Shown: positions 51,176 to 59,405, counted from the stretch's first letter. The stretch: DNA of 64,000 nt from Labedella gwakjiensis (GCF_003014675.1 NZ_PYAU01000001.1:992001-1056000); one strand, 5' to 3'. Notes: generated by a model not told the origin, from the sequence alone. Numbers and translations: made by a program.

Positions 51176-52569
51176 TTCGCGACAGCAGGAGGGGCGGAGG
51201 CGGTCGTGACGTCGCGGGTCCAGGCCTGCGTGGCGACCTGTACCGCATCCCACGGCGAGCCGAGCGGCGGCGTGTACGACAGGTCGAGGTCGCTCATCCC
51301 CTCCACCGTCATGCCGTGGTGGAGCGCCGTGGCGTAGGTGTCGACCCGCTTCGCGATCTCCGCGCCACGCGTCCCGACGAGCTGCGCACCGAGGAGCCGA
51401 CCGTCAGCGGTGTCGCCCGTGATGCGGATGCTGATCGGCGTCGCGCCCGGGTAGTAGCGCTTGTGGTCGTCCGCGATCGCGGTTCCGCTGTGCGGCTGCA
51501 GGCCGGCCGCGAGCGCCTCGTGATCGCGAAGCCCCGTTCGGGCGGCGACCACGTCGAACACCTTGACGACCTGCGTGCCGAGGCTGCCCGCGAACCGGGC
51601 GTCTCCGCCGATCGCGTTCTCCCCGGCCACGCGCCCCTGCTTGTGCGACGTCGTGCCGAGCGGCAGGTATGTGACGCCGAGGAGACGGTGGTGTGTCACG
51701 ATGCCATCGCCCGCCGCCCAGACGTGCGGGAGCCCCGTGCGCATGTGGTCGTCGACGACCACGGCGCCACCGGCCCCGAGGCTCGCCCCCGCGTCGGCGA
51801 GCAGGCGCGTGTTCGGCCGCACACCCACCACGACGAGCACGAGGTCGGCCGATCGCGCGAACGACTCGCCGTGCCGCGAGCCCGTCACCGTGAGCGTGCC
51901 ATCCGTCGACTCCACCCCGTCCACGCGGGTATCCGTCACCACGTCGACACCGTGGCGGTCGAGTTCGTCGTGCACGAGCGCTCCGAGCTCGGGATCGAGC
52001 GTCGAGAGCACTTCGGGCCCCCGCTGGAGTTGGGTCACGCGAAGCCCGCGGACGGTGAGAGCCTCCGCCATCTCGAGGCCGACGTAGCCAGCCCCGACGA
52101 TGATCGCCGACTCCGGGGCGTGCTCGTCGAGATAGCGCTCGAGGGCGAAGGTGTCGCCCATCGAATGCAGGAGGTGCACGCCGTCGTCCGGACCGAGCTC
52201 GTCGAGCCCCGCGATTCCGGCGGTCGAGGGGGACGCCCCGGCGCCGACCATGAGCTCGTCGTACGCAATCGTCGACTCGTCACCGGCGGCGTCACGCACG
52301 GTCAGTCGTCGGCCGCCCACGTCGATGCCGGTCGCGAGCGTGTCGAGCCGCAACTGCATTCCCGTGGCCTCCAGGTCGGCGTGCGTCCGGTGAGCGAGCG
52401 ACTGCCACGGCTGCACCTCCCGCGAGAAGTAGTAGGGGATGCCGCAGATGGAGAAGTTCGGATACGCGTCGGCGACCACGACGGTCACGTCGACGGACGG
52501 GTCGAGTTCGCGGGCGCGCAGAGCTGTGGAGATTCCGGCGTCGCTTCCGCCGATGACGAGGAGATGCAT
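51172..52569 (-). CDS. FAD-dependent pyridine nucleotide-disulfide oxidoreductase (CoA-disulfide reductase-like)
   Basis: This is a 465-residue flavoprotein with FAD motif LLVIGGSDAGISTALRARELDP at the N-terminus, the single redox cysteine in YPNFSICGIPYYFSREV (CoADR/Nox position), NAD-binding IIVGAGYVGLEMAEALTVRG, VWAAGDGIVTHHRLLG for FAD, and a C-terminal dimerisation domain (VKVFDVVAARTGLRDHEA). I chose the ATG at 52569 with GAAAGG upstream. It follows the AqpS-like channel, 10 bp away, in an arsenic locus, where such reductases are frequent; a thiol-redox role in arsenate reduction is inferred. Confidence 0.85.
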   Translation of the reverse strand: MHLLVIGGSDAGISTALRARELDPSVDVTVVVADAYPNFSICGIPYYFSREVQPWQSLAHRTHADLEATGMQLRLDTLATGIDVGGRRLTVRDAAGDESTIAYDELMVGAGASPSTAGIAGLDELGPDDGVHLLHSMGDTFALERYLDEHAPESAIIVGAGYVGLEMAEALTVRGLRVTQLQRGPEVLSTLDPELGALVHDELDRHGVDVVTDTRVDGVESTDGTLTVTGSRHGESFARSADLVLVVVGVRPNTRLLADAGASLGAGGAVVVDDHMRTGLPHVWAAGDGIVTHHRLLGVTYLPLGTTSHKQGRVAGENAIGGDARFAGSLGTQVVKVFDVVAARTGLRDHEALAAGLQPHSGTAIADDHKRYYPGATPISIRITGDTADGRLLGAQLVGTRGAEIAKRVDTYATALHHGMTVEGMSDLDLSYTPPLGSPWDAVQVATQAWTRDVTTASAPPAVAK

Positions 52570-52579
52570 GGGGCGCCTT

Positions 52580-53335
52580 TCAGAGGGCGGGGTTGACGGA
52601 GGTCGGGACGACGACGTCTCCCGCACGGCGGGAGGCATCGGGGTAGAGGAGGACCACGGCGGTGAGCCCGATCGCGCCGCCGATGAGCTGCATGAGGATG
52701 AACAGCGGTGCGGAGCCGGGAGCGATGCCCGCGAAGGTGTCGCTGAACATGCGACCGATCGTCACGGCGGGATTCGCGAACGAGGTGGAGCTCGTGAACC
52801 AGTAGGCCGCGCCGATGTAGGCGCCGACGGCGGCCGCCGTCACCACTCCGCGGCCCGATCGGGCGAGGGCGACGATGAGGAAAACGAGCCCGGCGGTCGC
52901 GACGATCTCACCGATCAGTCGACCCCCGGTGGCGCGATCGGTCGTCGCGATCTGCGTGGGGACGTCGAACATGACGTTCGCGAGCACCGTGCCCGCGAAC
53001 GCGCCGGTCACCTGCGTCACGAGGTACGGGAGCACGTCGCGGAGCGGCAGCCCCGTGCCCCGCCGCGCGCCGAGGACCCCGTCCACGAGCGTGACGATGG
53101 GGTTGAAATGCGCGCCGGACACCGGCCCGAACATCAGGATGAGCACAGCGAGACCGAGGGCGGTCGCGGTGCTGTTCTCGAGCAGTTGCAGCCCGACGTC
53201 GTCGGGCGACAGGGTCGACGCCGCGATCCCCGACCCGACGACGATCGTGAGCAGGAGGGCGGTGCCGAGGAACTCGGCCCCGAGGCGGCGGGCGAGGTGC
53301 GGGCGGGCGGAGGCCGGGGTGTGGGGTGCGTTCAT
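52580..53335 (-). CDS. MIP-family channel, AqpS-like (arsenic-locus aquaglyceroporin)
   Basis: This is a 251-residue six-helix channel with two half-helix loops, SGAHFNPIVTLVDG (first motif NPI rather than NPA) and SFANPAVTIGRMFSDTFAGIAP. The residue pattern around the second loop matches the AqpS group found in ars operons, which lets As(III) leave the cell down its gradient after arsenate reduction. No Acr3 or ArsB pump is seen in the locus, so this channel is the only evident exit. It diverges from the ArsR-ArsC fusion gene. Confidence 0.85.
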   Translation of the reverse strand: MNAPHTPASARPHLARRLGAEFLGTALLLTIVVGSGIAASTLSPDDVGLQLLENSTATALGLAVLILMFGPVSGAHFNPIVTLVDGVLGARRGTGLPLRDVLPYLVTQVTGAFAGTVLANVMFDVPTQIATTDRATGGRLIGEIVATAGLVFLIVALARSGRGVVTAAAVGAYIGAAYWFTSSTSFANPAVTIGRMFSDTFAGIAPGSAPLFILMQLIGGAIGLTAVVLLYPDASRRAGDVVVPTSVNPAL

Positions 53336-53348
53336 GTCGGACTCATCT

Positions 53349-53379
53349 TGACCGACGGATTTACTTCAGTCAATATTGA
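53349..53379 (+). promoter_or_regulatory. Promoter and operator of the ArsR-ArsC fusion gene
   Basis: TTGACC (53349-53354) and CAATAT (53371-53376), spaced 16 bases, form a plausible promoter. A perfect 10-bp palindrome, TCAATATTGA (53370-53379), covers the -10 and ends 4 bases before the ATG, so the mRNA is nearly leaderless. The site also lies between the divergent channel gene and this gene, so one repressor could control both. Confidence 0.55.
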
Positions 53380-53383
53380 GACA

Positions 53384-54058
53384 ATGAACACTGAGCGAAC
53401 TGACGACACGGAACGGCGCGCGGCGACGCACGCCGCCCTCGGCGATGCCGCCCGCCTCCACATCGTCGACCTCCTGACGCTCGGGGACCTCTCCCCCACC
53501 GAGATCCGGATCGCGCTCGGTATGCCGGCGAATCTCGTGACGCACCACCTCAACGTGCTCGAGTCGGTGGGGCTCGTCTCCCGCTCGCGCTCCGAGGCGG
53601 ACAAGCGGCGCAGCTACGTGCACCTCACGAGCGATGCCCTCGGGGGCCTCGTGCCCGGGGCCTCCGCTCGAGCGGATCGCGTGGTCTTCGTCTGCACGGC
53701 GAACTCCGCCCGATCGCAACTCGCAGCCGCTCTCTGGCAGCAGCACTCCGACATCCCGAGCGCTTCCGGCGGCACGCACCCCGCCGACCGCATCGACCCG
53801 GGCGCCATCGCCACCGCCGGTCGCCACGACCTCGCACTCGCAGACGAGTCGCCTCACGCCCTCAGCGACGTGCGCTCACCCACCGACTTCGTCATCACCG
53901 TCTGCGACAACGCCCACGAGGAATTGGGCGCCACCGGCGACCTCCACTGGTCGATCCCGGACCCGGTTCGACTCGGCACCGTCGCCGCGTTCGACACCAC
54001 CTACGCCGAGCTGCAACGACGCATCTCGGATCTGGCACAGCGGCTCGCCGCGTCCTGA
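53384..54058 (+). CDS. ArsR-ArsC fusion: winged-helix repressor plus low-molecular-weight-phosphatase-type arsenate reductase
   Basis: This is a 224-residue fusion. Residues 5-88 form an ArsR winged helix (THAALGDAARLHIVDLLTLGDLSPTEIRIALGMPANLVTHHLNVLESVGLV). It contains no cysteine, so it lacks a classic As(III) site. Residues 96-224 form an LMW-PTP/ArsC domain with P-loop C104-TANSA-R110 and a second cysteine C174 (TVCDNAHEELG). The catalytic half might itself act as the arsenic sensor for the DNA-binding half; that is inference. The ATG at 53384 was chosen because the ArsR domain begins there. Confidence 0.82.
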   Translation: MNTERTDDTERRAATHAALGDAARLHIVDLLTLGDLSPTEIRIALGMPANLVTHHLNVLESVGLVSRSRSEADKRRSYVHLTSDALGGLVPGASARADRVVFVCTANSARSQLAAALWQQHSDIPSASGGTHPADRIDPGAIATAGRHDLALADESPHALSDVRSPTDFVITVCDNAHEELGATGDLHWSIPDPVRLGTVAAFDTTYAELQRRISDLAQRLAAS

Positions 54059-54069
54059 AAGGATCCACC

Positions 54070-54726
54070 GTGAACCCCATCCTGACCCTCGACCAGCAGC
54101 ACGCTCTCAAGACGGCCGCGACCCGCCTCGAGCGCGACTTCGCCGGCGTCTTCAACAGGGAGACCATCGAGCGCTTCCTCCTCTCCTCCTACGACCAGTT
54201 CGCGGGAGGGGCGCGCATCACGAACTTCCTGCCGCTCATCGCTGAGCGGTTCGCCCGCCAGCGACTGAGCGCCCTTGCACGGGTGGAGGGCAAGCACGAC
54301 GACGGCAAGCCCACCGTGCTGTTCCTCTGCGTGCAGAACGCCGGACGTTCGCAGATGGCCCTCGGCTTCTTCGAGCACTATGCCGGGGACGACGCCGTCG
54401 CCTGGTCCGGTGGGTCCGAGCCAGGCGAGCGCGTGAACGGCGAGGCGATCGCCGCGATGGCGGAGCGAGGCATCGACATCTCGCACGAGTACCCGAAGCC
54501 CTGGACCGACGAGGTCGTGCGTGCCGCCGACGTCGTGATCACGATGGGCTGCGGAGACGCCTGCCCGATCTTCCCAGGGAAGCGCTACGAGGAGTGGGTG
54601 CTCGACGACCCGCACGGCCTCACGGCCACCGACATCCGCCCCATCCGCGACGAGATCGAGCGCCGCGTGCTCGCCCTCCTCGGCGAGCTGAGCGTCACAC
54701 CCCATTTCACGCGCACCTCCGCCTGA
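54070..54726 (+). CDS. Arsenate reductase with N-terminal DUF3562 three-helix bundle
   Basis: This is a 218-residue protein. Residues 5-68 are the three-helix-bundle module (ALKTAATRLERDFAGVFNRETIERFLLSSYDQF, NFLPLIAERFARQRLSALA), and residues 80-210 are an LMW-PTP-type ArsC. The P-loop is C87-VQNAGRS, and a resolving-cysteine segment carries C161 and C165 (MGCGDACPIFPG), suggesting a thioredoxin-coupled three-cysteine mechanism. RPIRDEIERRVLALL closes the domain. It starts 11 bases after the fusion gene, in one operon with the next ArsC. Confidence 0.87.
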   Translation: MNPILTLDQQHALKTAATRLERDFAGVFNRETIERFLLSSYDQFAGGARITNFLPLIAERFARQRLSALARVEGKHDDGKPTVLFLCVQNAGRSQMALGFFEHYAGDDAVAWSGGSEPGERVNGEAIAAMAERGIDISHEYPKPWTDEVVRAADVVITMGCGDACPIFPGKRYEEWVLDDPHGLTATDIRPIRDEIERRVLALLGELSVTPHFTRTSA

Positions 54727-54755
54727 CCAGCCGCACCACCGAACGAAAGCGATCC

Positions 54756-55151
54756 ATGAGCGACAAGCCCACCGTCCTGTTCATCTGCCAGCACAACGCC
54801 GGCCGCTCCCAGCTGGGCGCCGCCCTGCTCGAGTATCTCGGCGGCGATCGGTACACCGCGACGTCGGCCGGCCTCTCGCCCGCCGACGTCGTGAACCCTG
54901 CCGTGGCCACGACCGTCGCCGAGCTCGGCGTCGACATCTCGGGCAACGTGCCGCGCGCCGTCACGACGGAGGACCTCGAACAGGCAGACATCGTCGTGCT
55001 CATGAAGCCGGGACTCGCGCTGCCCGCGACCCCCACGGGTGAGGTGCTCGAGTGGTCGTTCCCCAACCCCGAGGCGTGGGACGCGGACGCCGTTCGCCCG
55101 CTCCGCGAGGCGGTCGCGACGAAGATCGAGGGGACGCTGCTCGCGCGCTGA
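54756..55151 (+). CDS. Single-cysteine arsenate reductase (arsenate-mycothiol transferase-like)
   Basis: This is a 131-residue LMW-PTP-fold ArsC with P-loop C11-QHNAGRS near the N-terminus, TSAGLSPADVVNPAVATTVAELGVDISGNVPRAVT and DIVVLMKPG. C11 is the only cysteine, the situation in corynebacterial ArsC1/ArsC2, which pass arsenate to mycothiol and are recycled by mycoredoxin; an equivalent role here is inferred. It is the third arsenate-reductase-type gene in a row. The frame extends upstream only as an overlap with the previous gene. Confidence 0.87.
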   Translation: MSDKPTVLFICQHNAGRSQLGAALLEYLGGDRYTATSAGLSPADVVNPAVATTVAELGVDISGNVPRAVTTEDLEQADIVVLMKPGLALPATPTGEVLEWSFPNPEAWDADAVRPLREAVATKIEGTLLAR

Positions 55152-55168
55152 GCCGTCGAGGATCCCTG

Positions 55169-55211
55169 AGAAGCCGCCGCCCCATCGACTCACGATGGGG
55201 CGGCGGCTTCT
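55169..55211. terminator. Strong bidirectional terminator between the arsC operon and the flavoprotein gene
   Basis: A perfect 19-bp stem (left arm begins AGAAGCCGCCGCC) with loop ACTCA lies in the convergent gap. On the plus strand the stem ends in CTTCTT and on the minus strand in CTTCTC, so it can act for both genes. Confidence 0.85.
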
Positions 55212-55228
55212 TGGTGAGCGTCAGCCGA

Positions 55229-56581
55229 TCACGAGACGGTGGCGGGCGCCCGTCCGATCTCCACACTCTGCACGGTGGGGACAGCGCAGCACGAGGCGCC
55301 GATCCCGGCCCCCGTCGAGTCGAACAGCCCGGCCCCGCCGCACACTCCCGTGTCCGGCAGCTGCAGGTCGATCCGCCGGGCGGCCTCGTGGTCCCCGGCG
55401 AGCTCAGCGACGACCGAGCGCACCTGCTCGTAGCCGGTCATCGCGAGGAACGTCGGCGCCCGACCGTACGACTTCGCCCCCACGAGGTAGAAGTCCGACT
55501 CGGGGTGCGCGAGGTCCGCGGCGCCCGTCGCCCGCACGGATCCGCACGAATGCACGTTCGGGTCGACCTCCGTCGCGAGGCGCACGGGCGCCTGCAGGGT
55601 CGCGTCGAGCTCGAGCCGCAGCTCGGAGAGGAACGACAGGTCCGGTCGGAATCCGGTGAGCACGAGCACACGATCCGAGGGCGGCAGCTCCCGGCCGTCC
55701 TCCGCGACGAGCACCGTGGCGTCGCCGGACCGGGCGATCCGCTCGACCCGGAAGCCGGTGACGAGCGTGACGAGCCCGGCGTCGACCATCTCCTTCGCCG
55801 TGATGCCGAGCTGGCCGCGCTCGGGCAGCTCGTCCGCGGCTCCCCCTCCGAACGCGGTGCCGGCCGACCCGCGTCGCACCGCCCACGTGACGGTCGTTCC
55901 CGGGGTCCGGCGGGCGATGCGTGCGAGCGCGATCACGGCCGTGACCGCCGAGTGCCCTGAGCCGACGACGACCGTGTGGGAGCCGGCGAAGCCGTCGCGG
56001 CGGCGGAGATCGGGGATGCGGTACTCGAGCGCGTCGGCCGCGGCGCGCTCGCCGAGTGCCGGAAGCCCGTCGGCGCCCGCAGGATTCGGGGTGCTCCACG
56101 TGCCGGATGCGTCGATCACGGCGCGCGCGTCGAGGCGCTCCTCGGCGCCGTCCGGTCCGGTGACGTGCACCGTGAACGGCTGCGCGCCGCGATCGGCGTC
56201 GACGAGGCGGTCCCGCCCGCGGCGCGACACCCCCGTGACGCGTGTGCCGTAGCGGACCCGGTCACCAAGCGCATCGGCGAGCGGGGCGAGGTATGACGCG
56301 ATCCACTGCGCGCCGGTGGGGTAGCCCGCCGTCGGACGCTCCCAACCGGTGGGTTCGAGCAGTCGGGCCGCAGCGGCGTCGATGAGCTCCGGCCACCCCG
56401 AGAACAGCCGGACATGTCCCCACTCGGCCACCGCCGAGGCCGGCCCGTCGCCGGCCTCGAGCGCGAGCACGGGAACGCCCCGCTCCACGAGGTGCGCGGC
56501 CGCGGCGAGCCCCTGCGGGCCTGCTCCGATCACGACGACGGGGAGGGTCGAGCCTGCGGAGTCCGCACGAGAGATGTCCAT
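55229..56581 (-). CDS. FAD/NAD(P)-binding monooxygenase-like flavoprotein (ArsO-like)
   Basis: This is a 450-residue flavoprotein with FAD motif VVVIGAGPQGLAAAAHLVERG, a LFSGWPELID segment, NADP motif TVVVGSGHSAVTAVIALARI and LVLTGFRPDLSF. The C-terminus carries C-x-x-x and CC elements (VCGGAGLF, ASCCAV). Proteins of this type accompany arsR in many actinobacteria under the name ArsO or FAD-dependent oxidoreductase; oxidation of trivalent arsenicals is one proposal. The ATG at 56581 is divergent from the As(III)-type ArsR, which likely represses it. Confidence 0.8.
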   Translation of the reverse strand: MDISRADSAGSTLPVVVIGAGPQGLAAAAHLVERGVPVLALEAGDGPASAVAEWGHVRLFSGWPELIDAAAARLLEPTGWERPTAGYPTGAQWIASYLAPLADALGDRVRYGTRVTGVSRRGRDRLVDADRGAQPFTVHVTGPDGAEERLDARAVIDASGTWSTPNPAGADGLPALGERAAADALEYRIPDLRRRDGFAGSHTVVVGSGHSAVTAVIALARIARRTPGTTVTWAVRRGSAGTAFGGGAADELPERGQLGITAKEMVDAGLVTLVTGFRVERIARSGDATVLVAEDGRELPPSDRVLVLTGFRPDLSFLSELRLELDATLQAPVRLATEVDPNVHSCGSVRATGAADLAHPESDFYLVGAKSYGRAPTFLAMTGYEQVRSVVAELAGDHEAARRIDLQLPDTGVCGGAGLFDSTGAGIGASCCAVPTVQSVEIGRAPATVS

Positions 56582-56600
56582 GCTCCGACTGTGGTCGTCA

Positions 56601-56618
56601 TATCGACATCTGTCAATA
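56601..56618. promoter_or_regulatory. ArsR operator between the flavoprotein and arsR genes
   Basis: The near-perfect dyad TATCGACATCTGTCAATA has arms TATCGACA and TGTCAATA, symmetric at 7 of 8 positions around TC. It includes TTGACA read on the minus strand. The arsR start is 21 bases away, so one site can regulate both divergent genes. Confidence 0.65.
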
Positions 56619-56638
56619 CGACGTGCCAGACTGGGGCG

Positions 56639-56980
56639 ATGACCTCCGAGCTCCTCCTCGCCCCGTCCGCCGCCTGCTGCGCAACGCCGGCCGACGGCGC
56701 GATCGACCGCGATGGTGCCGAGCGAGTGGCCCGCGTGTTCAAGGCGCTCGGCGACCCGACGAGAGTGCGACTCCTCTCCCTCATTGCCGCGGCCGGCGGA
56801 GGCGAGGCGTGCATCTGCGACCTCACCGACCCTGTCGGCCTCTCGCAGCCCACCGTCTCCCACCACATGAAGCAGCTCGTCGAGGCCGGACTCGCCACCC
56901 GCGAGCAGCGCGGTCGCTGGGCGTACTTCCGCGCCGTCCCTCACGCACTCGAGCACGCCGTCGCCACCCTGGCGCGCTGA
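56639..56980 (+). CDS. arsR: ArsR-family As(III)-sensing repressor
   Basis: This is a 113-residue winged-helix repressor (VFKALGDPTRVRLLSLIAAAGGGEACICDLTDPVGLSQPTVSHHMKQLVEAGLATREQRGRWAYFR). It has two cysteine sets: an N-terminal pair C13-C14, equivalent to the Cys15-Cys16 site of corynebacterial ArsR, and C58-x-C60 at the start of the DNA-binding helix, as in classical ArsR. That supports As(III)/Sb(III) sensing. The frame opens further upstream, but the family begins here. Translation may be leaderless (CAGACT at 56627-56632). Confidence 0.88.
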   Translation: MTSELLLAPSAACCATPADGAIDRDGAERVARVFKALGDPTRVRLLSLIAAAGGGEACICDLTDPVGLSQPTVSHHMKQLVEAGLATREQRGRWAYFRAVPHALEHAVATLAR

Positions 56981-57094
56981 CGACGGTCGCCGCTCCGTCC
57001 GGCACCTTCCTCTCCAGCCGGGGAGCGGTCACGACTCGGCATCCATTCAGCCCCGCCTCTTCCGCGACCGCGGCGCGAGTGCTGTCATGGTGCC

Positions 57095-57364
57095 ATGACG
57101 CGCAGACCACGACCGGCGGCACGGGCCGCGGTGTTCGGCGCGCTCGCCGCCGTCGTCGTCACGGTGCTCCTGTTCCCGTTCGTCTCGGGCGGCTGGTGCG
57201 CCGACGCCACGGACCCCGACGCGTCGGTGTGCGGTACCTTCCAACGCTCGATCGTCGGCATCGACACGTCGATCTGGTTCTGGCTCGGGGGTCTCGCCGT
57301 CGTCGGCTTCTTCACCGTCCTCGCCATCAACAGGACGGCGACGGGACAGCCGCCCACGTCCTGA
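57095..57364 (+). CDS. Small membrane protein of unknown function
   Basis: This is an 89-residue protein with two membrane helices (about residues 10-32 and 58-78). The outside loop between them, GGWCADATDPDASVCGTFQRS, has two cysteines that could form a disulfide. I recognise no family. It stands between arsR and the CmtR-like gene on the same strand. Confidence 0.55.
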   Translation: MTRRPRPAARAAVFGALAAVVVTVLLFPFVSGGWCADATDPDASVCGTFQRSIVGIDTSIWFWLGGLAVVGFFTVLAINRTATGQPPTS

Positions 57365-57466
57365 CGACGGCAGGGCGGCAGGGAGCGCAGCGGCCCGGTC
57401 ATCGCGTCACGCGCCTCGAGCCCGCCGCACGAGAGGCCCGGCACACGGTCCGACCAGCGCGTTCAA

Positions 57467-57482
57467 TACAGGGAAACCTGTA
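57467..57482. promoter_or_regulatory. Operator palindrome upstream of the CmtR-like gene
   Basis: TACAGG and CCTGTA flank GAAA symmetrically. The final TA begins TACCAT (57481-57486), a possible -10 that is 7 bases from the GTG start, so the mRNA is probably leaderless and the operator covers the core promoter. Confidence 0.6.
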
Positions 57483-57493
57483 CCATCGGGGAC

Positions 57494-57838
57494 GTGTCCA
57501 GCCTCTCAGCCTCAGCCTCCCTCACCCACACGGCCGCACTCGCGCGGCTCGGCCACGCTCTGTCGGACGCCACGCGCGCGGGCGTGCTGCTCGCGCTCCG
57601 CGAGGCCCCGGCCTACCCGTCGGACCTCGCCGATGCGCTCGGCGTCTCGCGCCAGGTGATGTCGAACCAGCTCGCGTGCCTGCGCGGGTGCGGGCTCGTC
57701 GAATCGATGCCCGATGGACGCCGCGCCTGGTATCGCCTGGCCGACCCGCACCTCGCCCCGGCGCTCGACGAGCTCCTGCGCGTCGTGCTGTACGTCGAAC
57801 CCGATTGCTGCGACGGCGACGGGTGCACCTGCTCGTGA
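57494..57838 (+). CDS. CmtR-like (Cd/Pb-sensing) ArsR-family repressor
   Basis: This is a 114-residue repressor. The CmtR metal signature C62-LRG-C66 lies in the recognition-helix region (SNQLACLRGCGLVES), matching Cys57 and Cys61 of mycobacterial CmtR. The tail DCCDGDGCTCS holds four more cysteines (105, 106, 111, 113), one of which would replace Cys102. It starts with GTG and overlaps the transporter gene by GTGA. Cadmium or lead are the likely inducers by family. Confidence 0.88.
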   Translation: MSSLSASASLTHTAALARLGHALSDATRAGVLLALREAPAYPSDLADALGVSRQVMSNQLACLRGCGLVESMPDGRRAWYRLADPHLAPALDELLRVVLYVEPDCCDGDGCTCS

Positions 57839-58536
57839 GTACGGCCAGCGCCACCACCATCGAACGCCGCCGCGTCCTGACCCGCCGCATCCGGTGGATC
57901 GTCGGAATCACCATCGCCTACAACCTCGTCGAGGCCGTGATCGCGATCGCCGCCGGCACGGTCGCATCGTCCGCCGCGCTGATCGGCTTCGGCCTCGACT
58001 CCACGATCGAGGTCCTCTCGGCCGCCGCCGTCGCGTGGCAGTTCTCGCGGCGCGACCCGGAGCGATGGGAGAGGGGCACCCTGCGTGTCATCGCGATCGC
58101 GTTCTTCGCCCTCGCGCTCTACGTCAGCGTCACGTCCGCCGCGGCACTCCTCGGCCTCGTCCACCCCGAGCACTCGGCGGTCGGCATCGCCCTCGCCGCC
58201 GTCAGCGTCGCCGTGATGCCGTTCCTGTCGTTCGCCGAACGCCGTGCCGGCCGCGAACTCGGCTCGGCGGCAGCGGTCGCGGATTCGAATCAGACGCTCA
58301 TCTGCACATACCTCTCGGCCGCGGTCCTCGTGGGCCTCGTCGCGAACAGCCTCCTCGGCTGGTGGTGGGCGGACGCCGTCGCCGGCCTGGTCATCGCGGC
58401 CTTCGCCATCCGAGAGGGACTCGAGGCGTGGCGGGAAGACGCGTGCGCGACCTCGGTCGGCATGCTCCTCGAGGAGCACGCCGATGACGACGGCCACGAC
58501 GACCGCCGGAATGCACACGCGACGCCCACGACCTAG
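57835..58536 (+). CDS. CDF-like cation efflux transporter
   Basis: This is a 233-residue protein with about six membrane helices that begins right after the CmtR-like gene, overlapping by GTGA. IAYNLVEAVIAIAAGTVASSAALIGFGLDSTIEVLSAAAVAWQFSRR corresponds to CDF helices 1-2 (Asp and Glu in DSTIE), and WWADAVAGLVIAAFAIREGLEAW to helix 5, where Asp is a metal ligand. The cytoplasmic domain of typical CDF proteins is missing; a short His/Asp-rich end (EEHADDDGHDDRRNAH) replaces it. It is probably a Cd/Zn/Pb exporter under CmtR-like control. Confidence 0.83.
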   Translation: MSTASATTIERRRVLTRRIRWIVGITIAYNLVEAVIAIAAGTVASSAALIGFGLDSTIEVLSAAAVAWQFSRRDPERWERGTLRVIAIAFFALALYVSVTSAAALLGLVHPEHSAVGIALAAVSVAVMPFLSFAERRAGRELGSAAAVADSNQTLICTYLSAAVLVGLVANSLLGWWWADAVAGLVIAAFAIREGLEAWREDACATSVGMLLEEHADDDGHDDRRNAHATPTT

Positions 58537-58562
58537 CCCGATCGCGGGAGCCGTGTGACCGA

Positions 58563-58580
58563 CGTGCTCGGCAGAGCACG
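58563..58580. terminator. Stem-loop between convergent genes
   Basis: A perfect 7-bp stem (CGTGCTC and its complement) with GGCA loop lies in the 64-bp gap between the cation exporter and the amino-acid ATPase gene. It is a modest terminator candidate. Confidence 0.5.
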
Positions 58581-58600
58581 GAGGGGTCAGCGCCTTCGGG

Positions 58601-59398
58601 TCAGAGCACCTTCGAGAGGAACTGGCGGGTGCGCTCGTGCGCCGGCCGCTCGAAGACCTGGGTCGGTTCGCCGCTCTCGATGATCCGACCGCCGTCCATC
58701 ACGATCACGCGATCGGCGACCTCTCGCGTGAAGCCCATCTCGTGGCTCACGATGATCATCGTCATCCCGGCGTCGGCGAGGTCACGCATGACGGCGAGCA
58801 CCTCACCCACCATCTCCGGGTCCAGGGCGCTCGTCGGCTCGTCGAAGAGCATGAGGTCCGGGCGCGTCGCGAGCGCGCGGGCGATCGCCACCCGCTGCTG
58901 CTGACCGCCGGACAGCGACCGGGTGCGGGCATCGGCCTTGTCGGCGAGCCCGACTCGGTCGAGGAGTTCGCGCGCTCGCGCGATCGCGTCGACCTTCTTC
59001 TCCTTCTTCACCTCCACGACAGCGTGCCAGATGTTCTCGAGCACGCTCATGTGGGGGAAGAGGTTGAAGTGCTGGAAGACGAAGCCGATGTTAGAGCGCT
59101 GCCGCGCGAGTTCCCTCGCCGAGAGTTCGACGCGCTTGCCCCGCGCGTTGGTCCGCTGACCGATGAGCTCGCCGTTGACGCGGATCTCGCCCTCGTCGAT
59201 CGCCTCGAGCCGATTGATGGTGCGCAGGAGGGTGGTCTTGCCCGCACCGGACGGACCGACGAGGACGACGACCTCGCCGCGCGCCACCTCGACGTCGACG
59301 TCCGAGAGGATCAGGCGGTCGCCGAAGGACTTCGAGACCCCGCGGATCTCGACGATCGGTCCGGTACCGGTGGAGACGGGGGAAGTGAACAGGCTCAT
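58601..59398 (-). CDS. Polar amino-acid ABC transporter ATP-binding protein (GlnQ-like)
   Basis: This is a 265-residue ATPase. Walker A is GPSGAGKTT near residue 50, the Q-loop [17 protein letters not shown], signature [15 protein letters not shown], Walker [21 protein letters not shown] and H-loop [17 protein letters not shown]; the last two are hallmarks of the polar amino-acid (PAAT) family. It carries an insertion with KKEKK after the Q-loop. It lies 7 bases after the permease gene. Confidence 0.92.
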   Translation of the reverse strand: MSLFTSPVSTGTGPIVEIRGVSKSFGDRLILSDVDVEVARGEVVVLVGPSGAGKTTLLRTINRLEAIDEGEIRVNGELIGQRTNARGKRVELSARELARQRSNIGFVFQHFNLFPHMSVLENIWHAVVEVKKEKKVDAIARARELLDRVGLADKADARTRSLSGGQQQRVAIARALATRPDLMLFDEPTSALDPEMVGEVLAVMRDLADAGMTMIIVSHEMGFTREVADRVIVMDGGRIIESGEPTQVFERPAHERTRQFLSKVL

Positions 59399-59405
59399 GA
59401 GGACC

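Noticed and set aside
51172-56980. Calling the MIP channel or the MFS protein nearby an arsenite pump
   Set aside because: The channel has the MIP half-helix motifs and no energy-coupling domain; the DHA2 exporter is 5 kb away with its own leader and no arsenic link.
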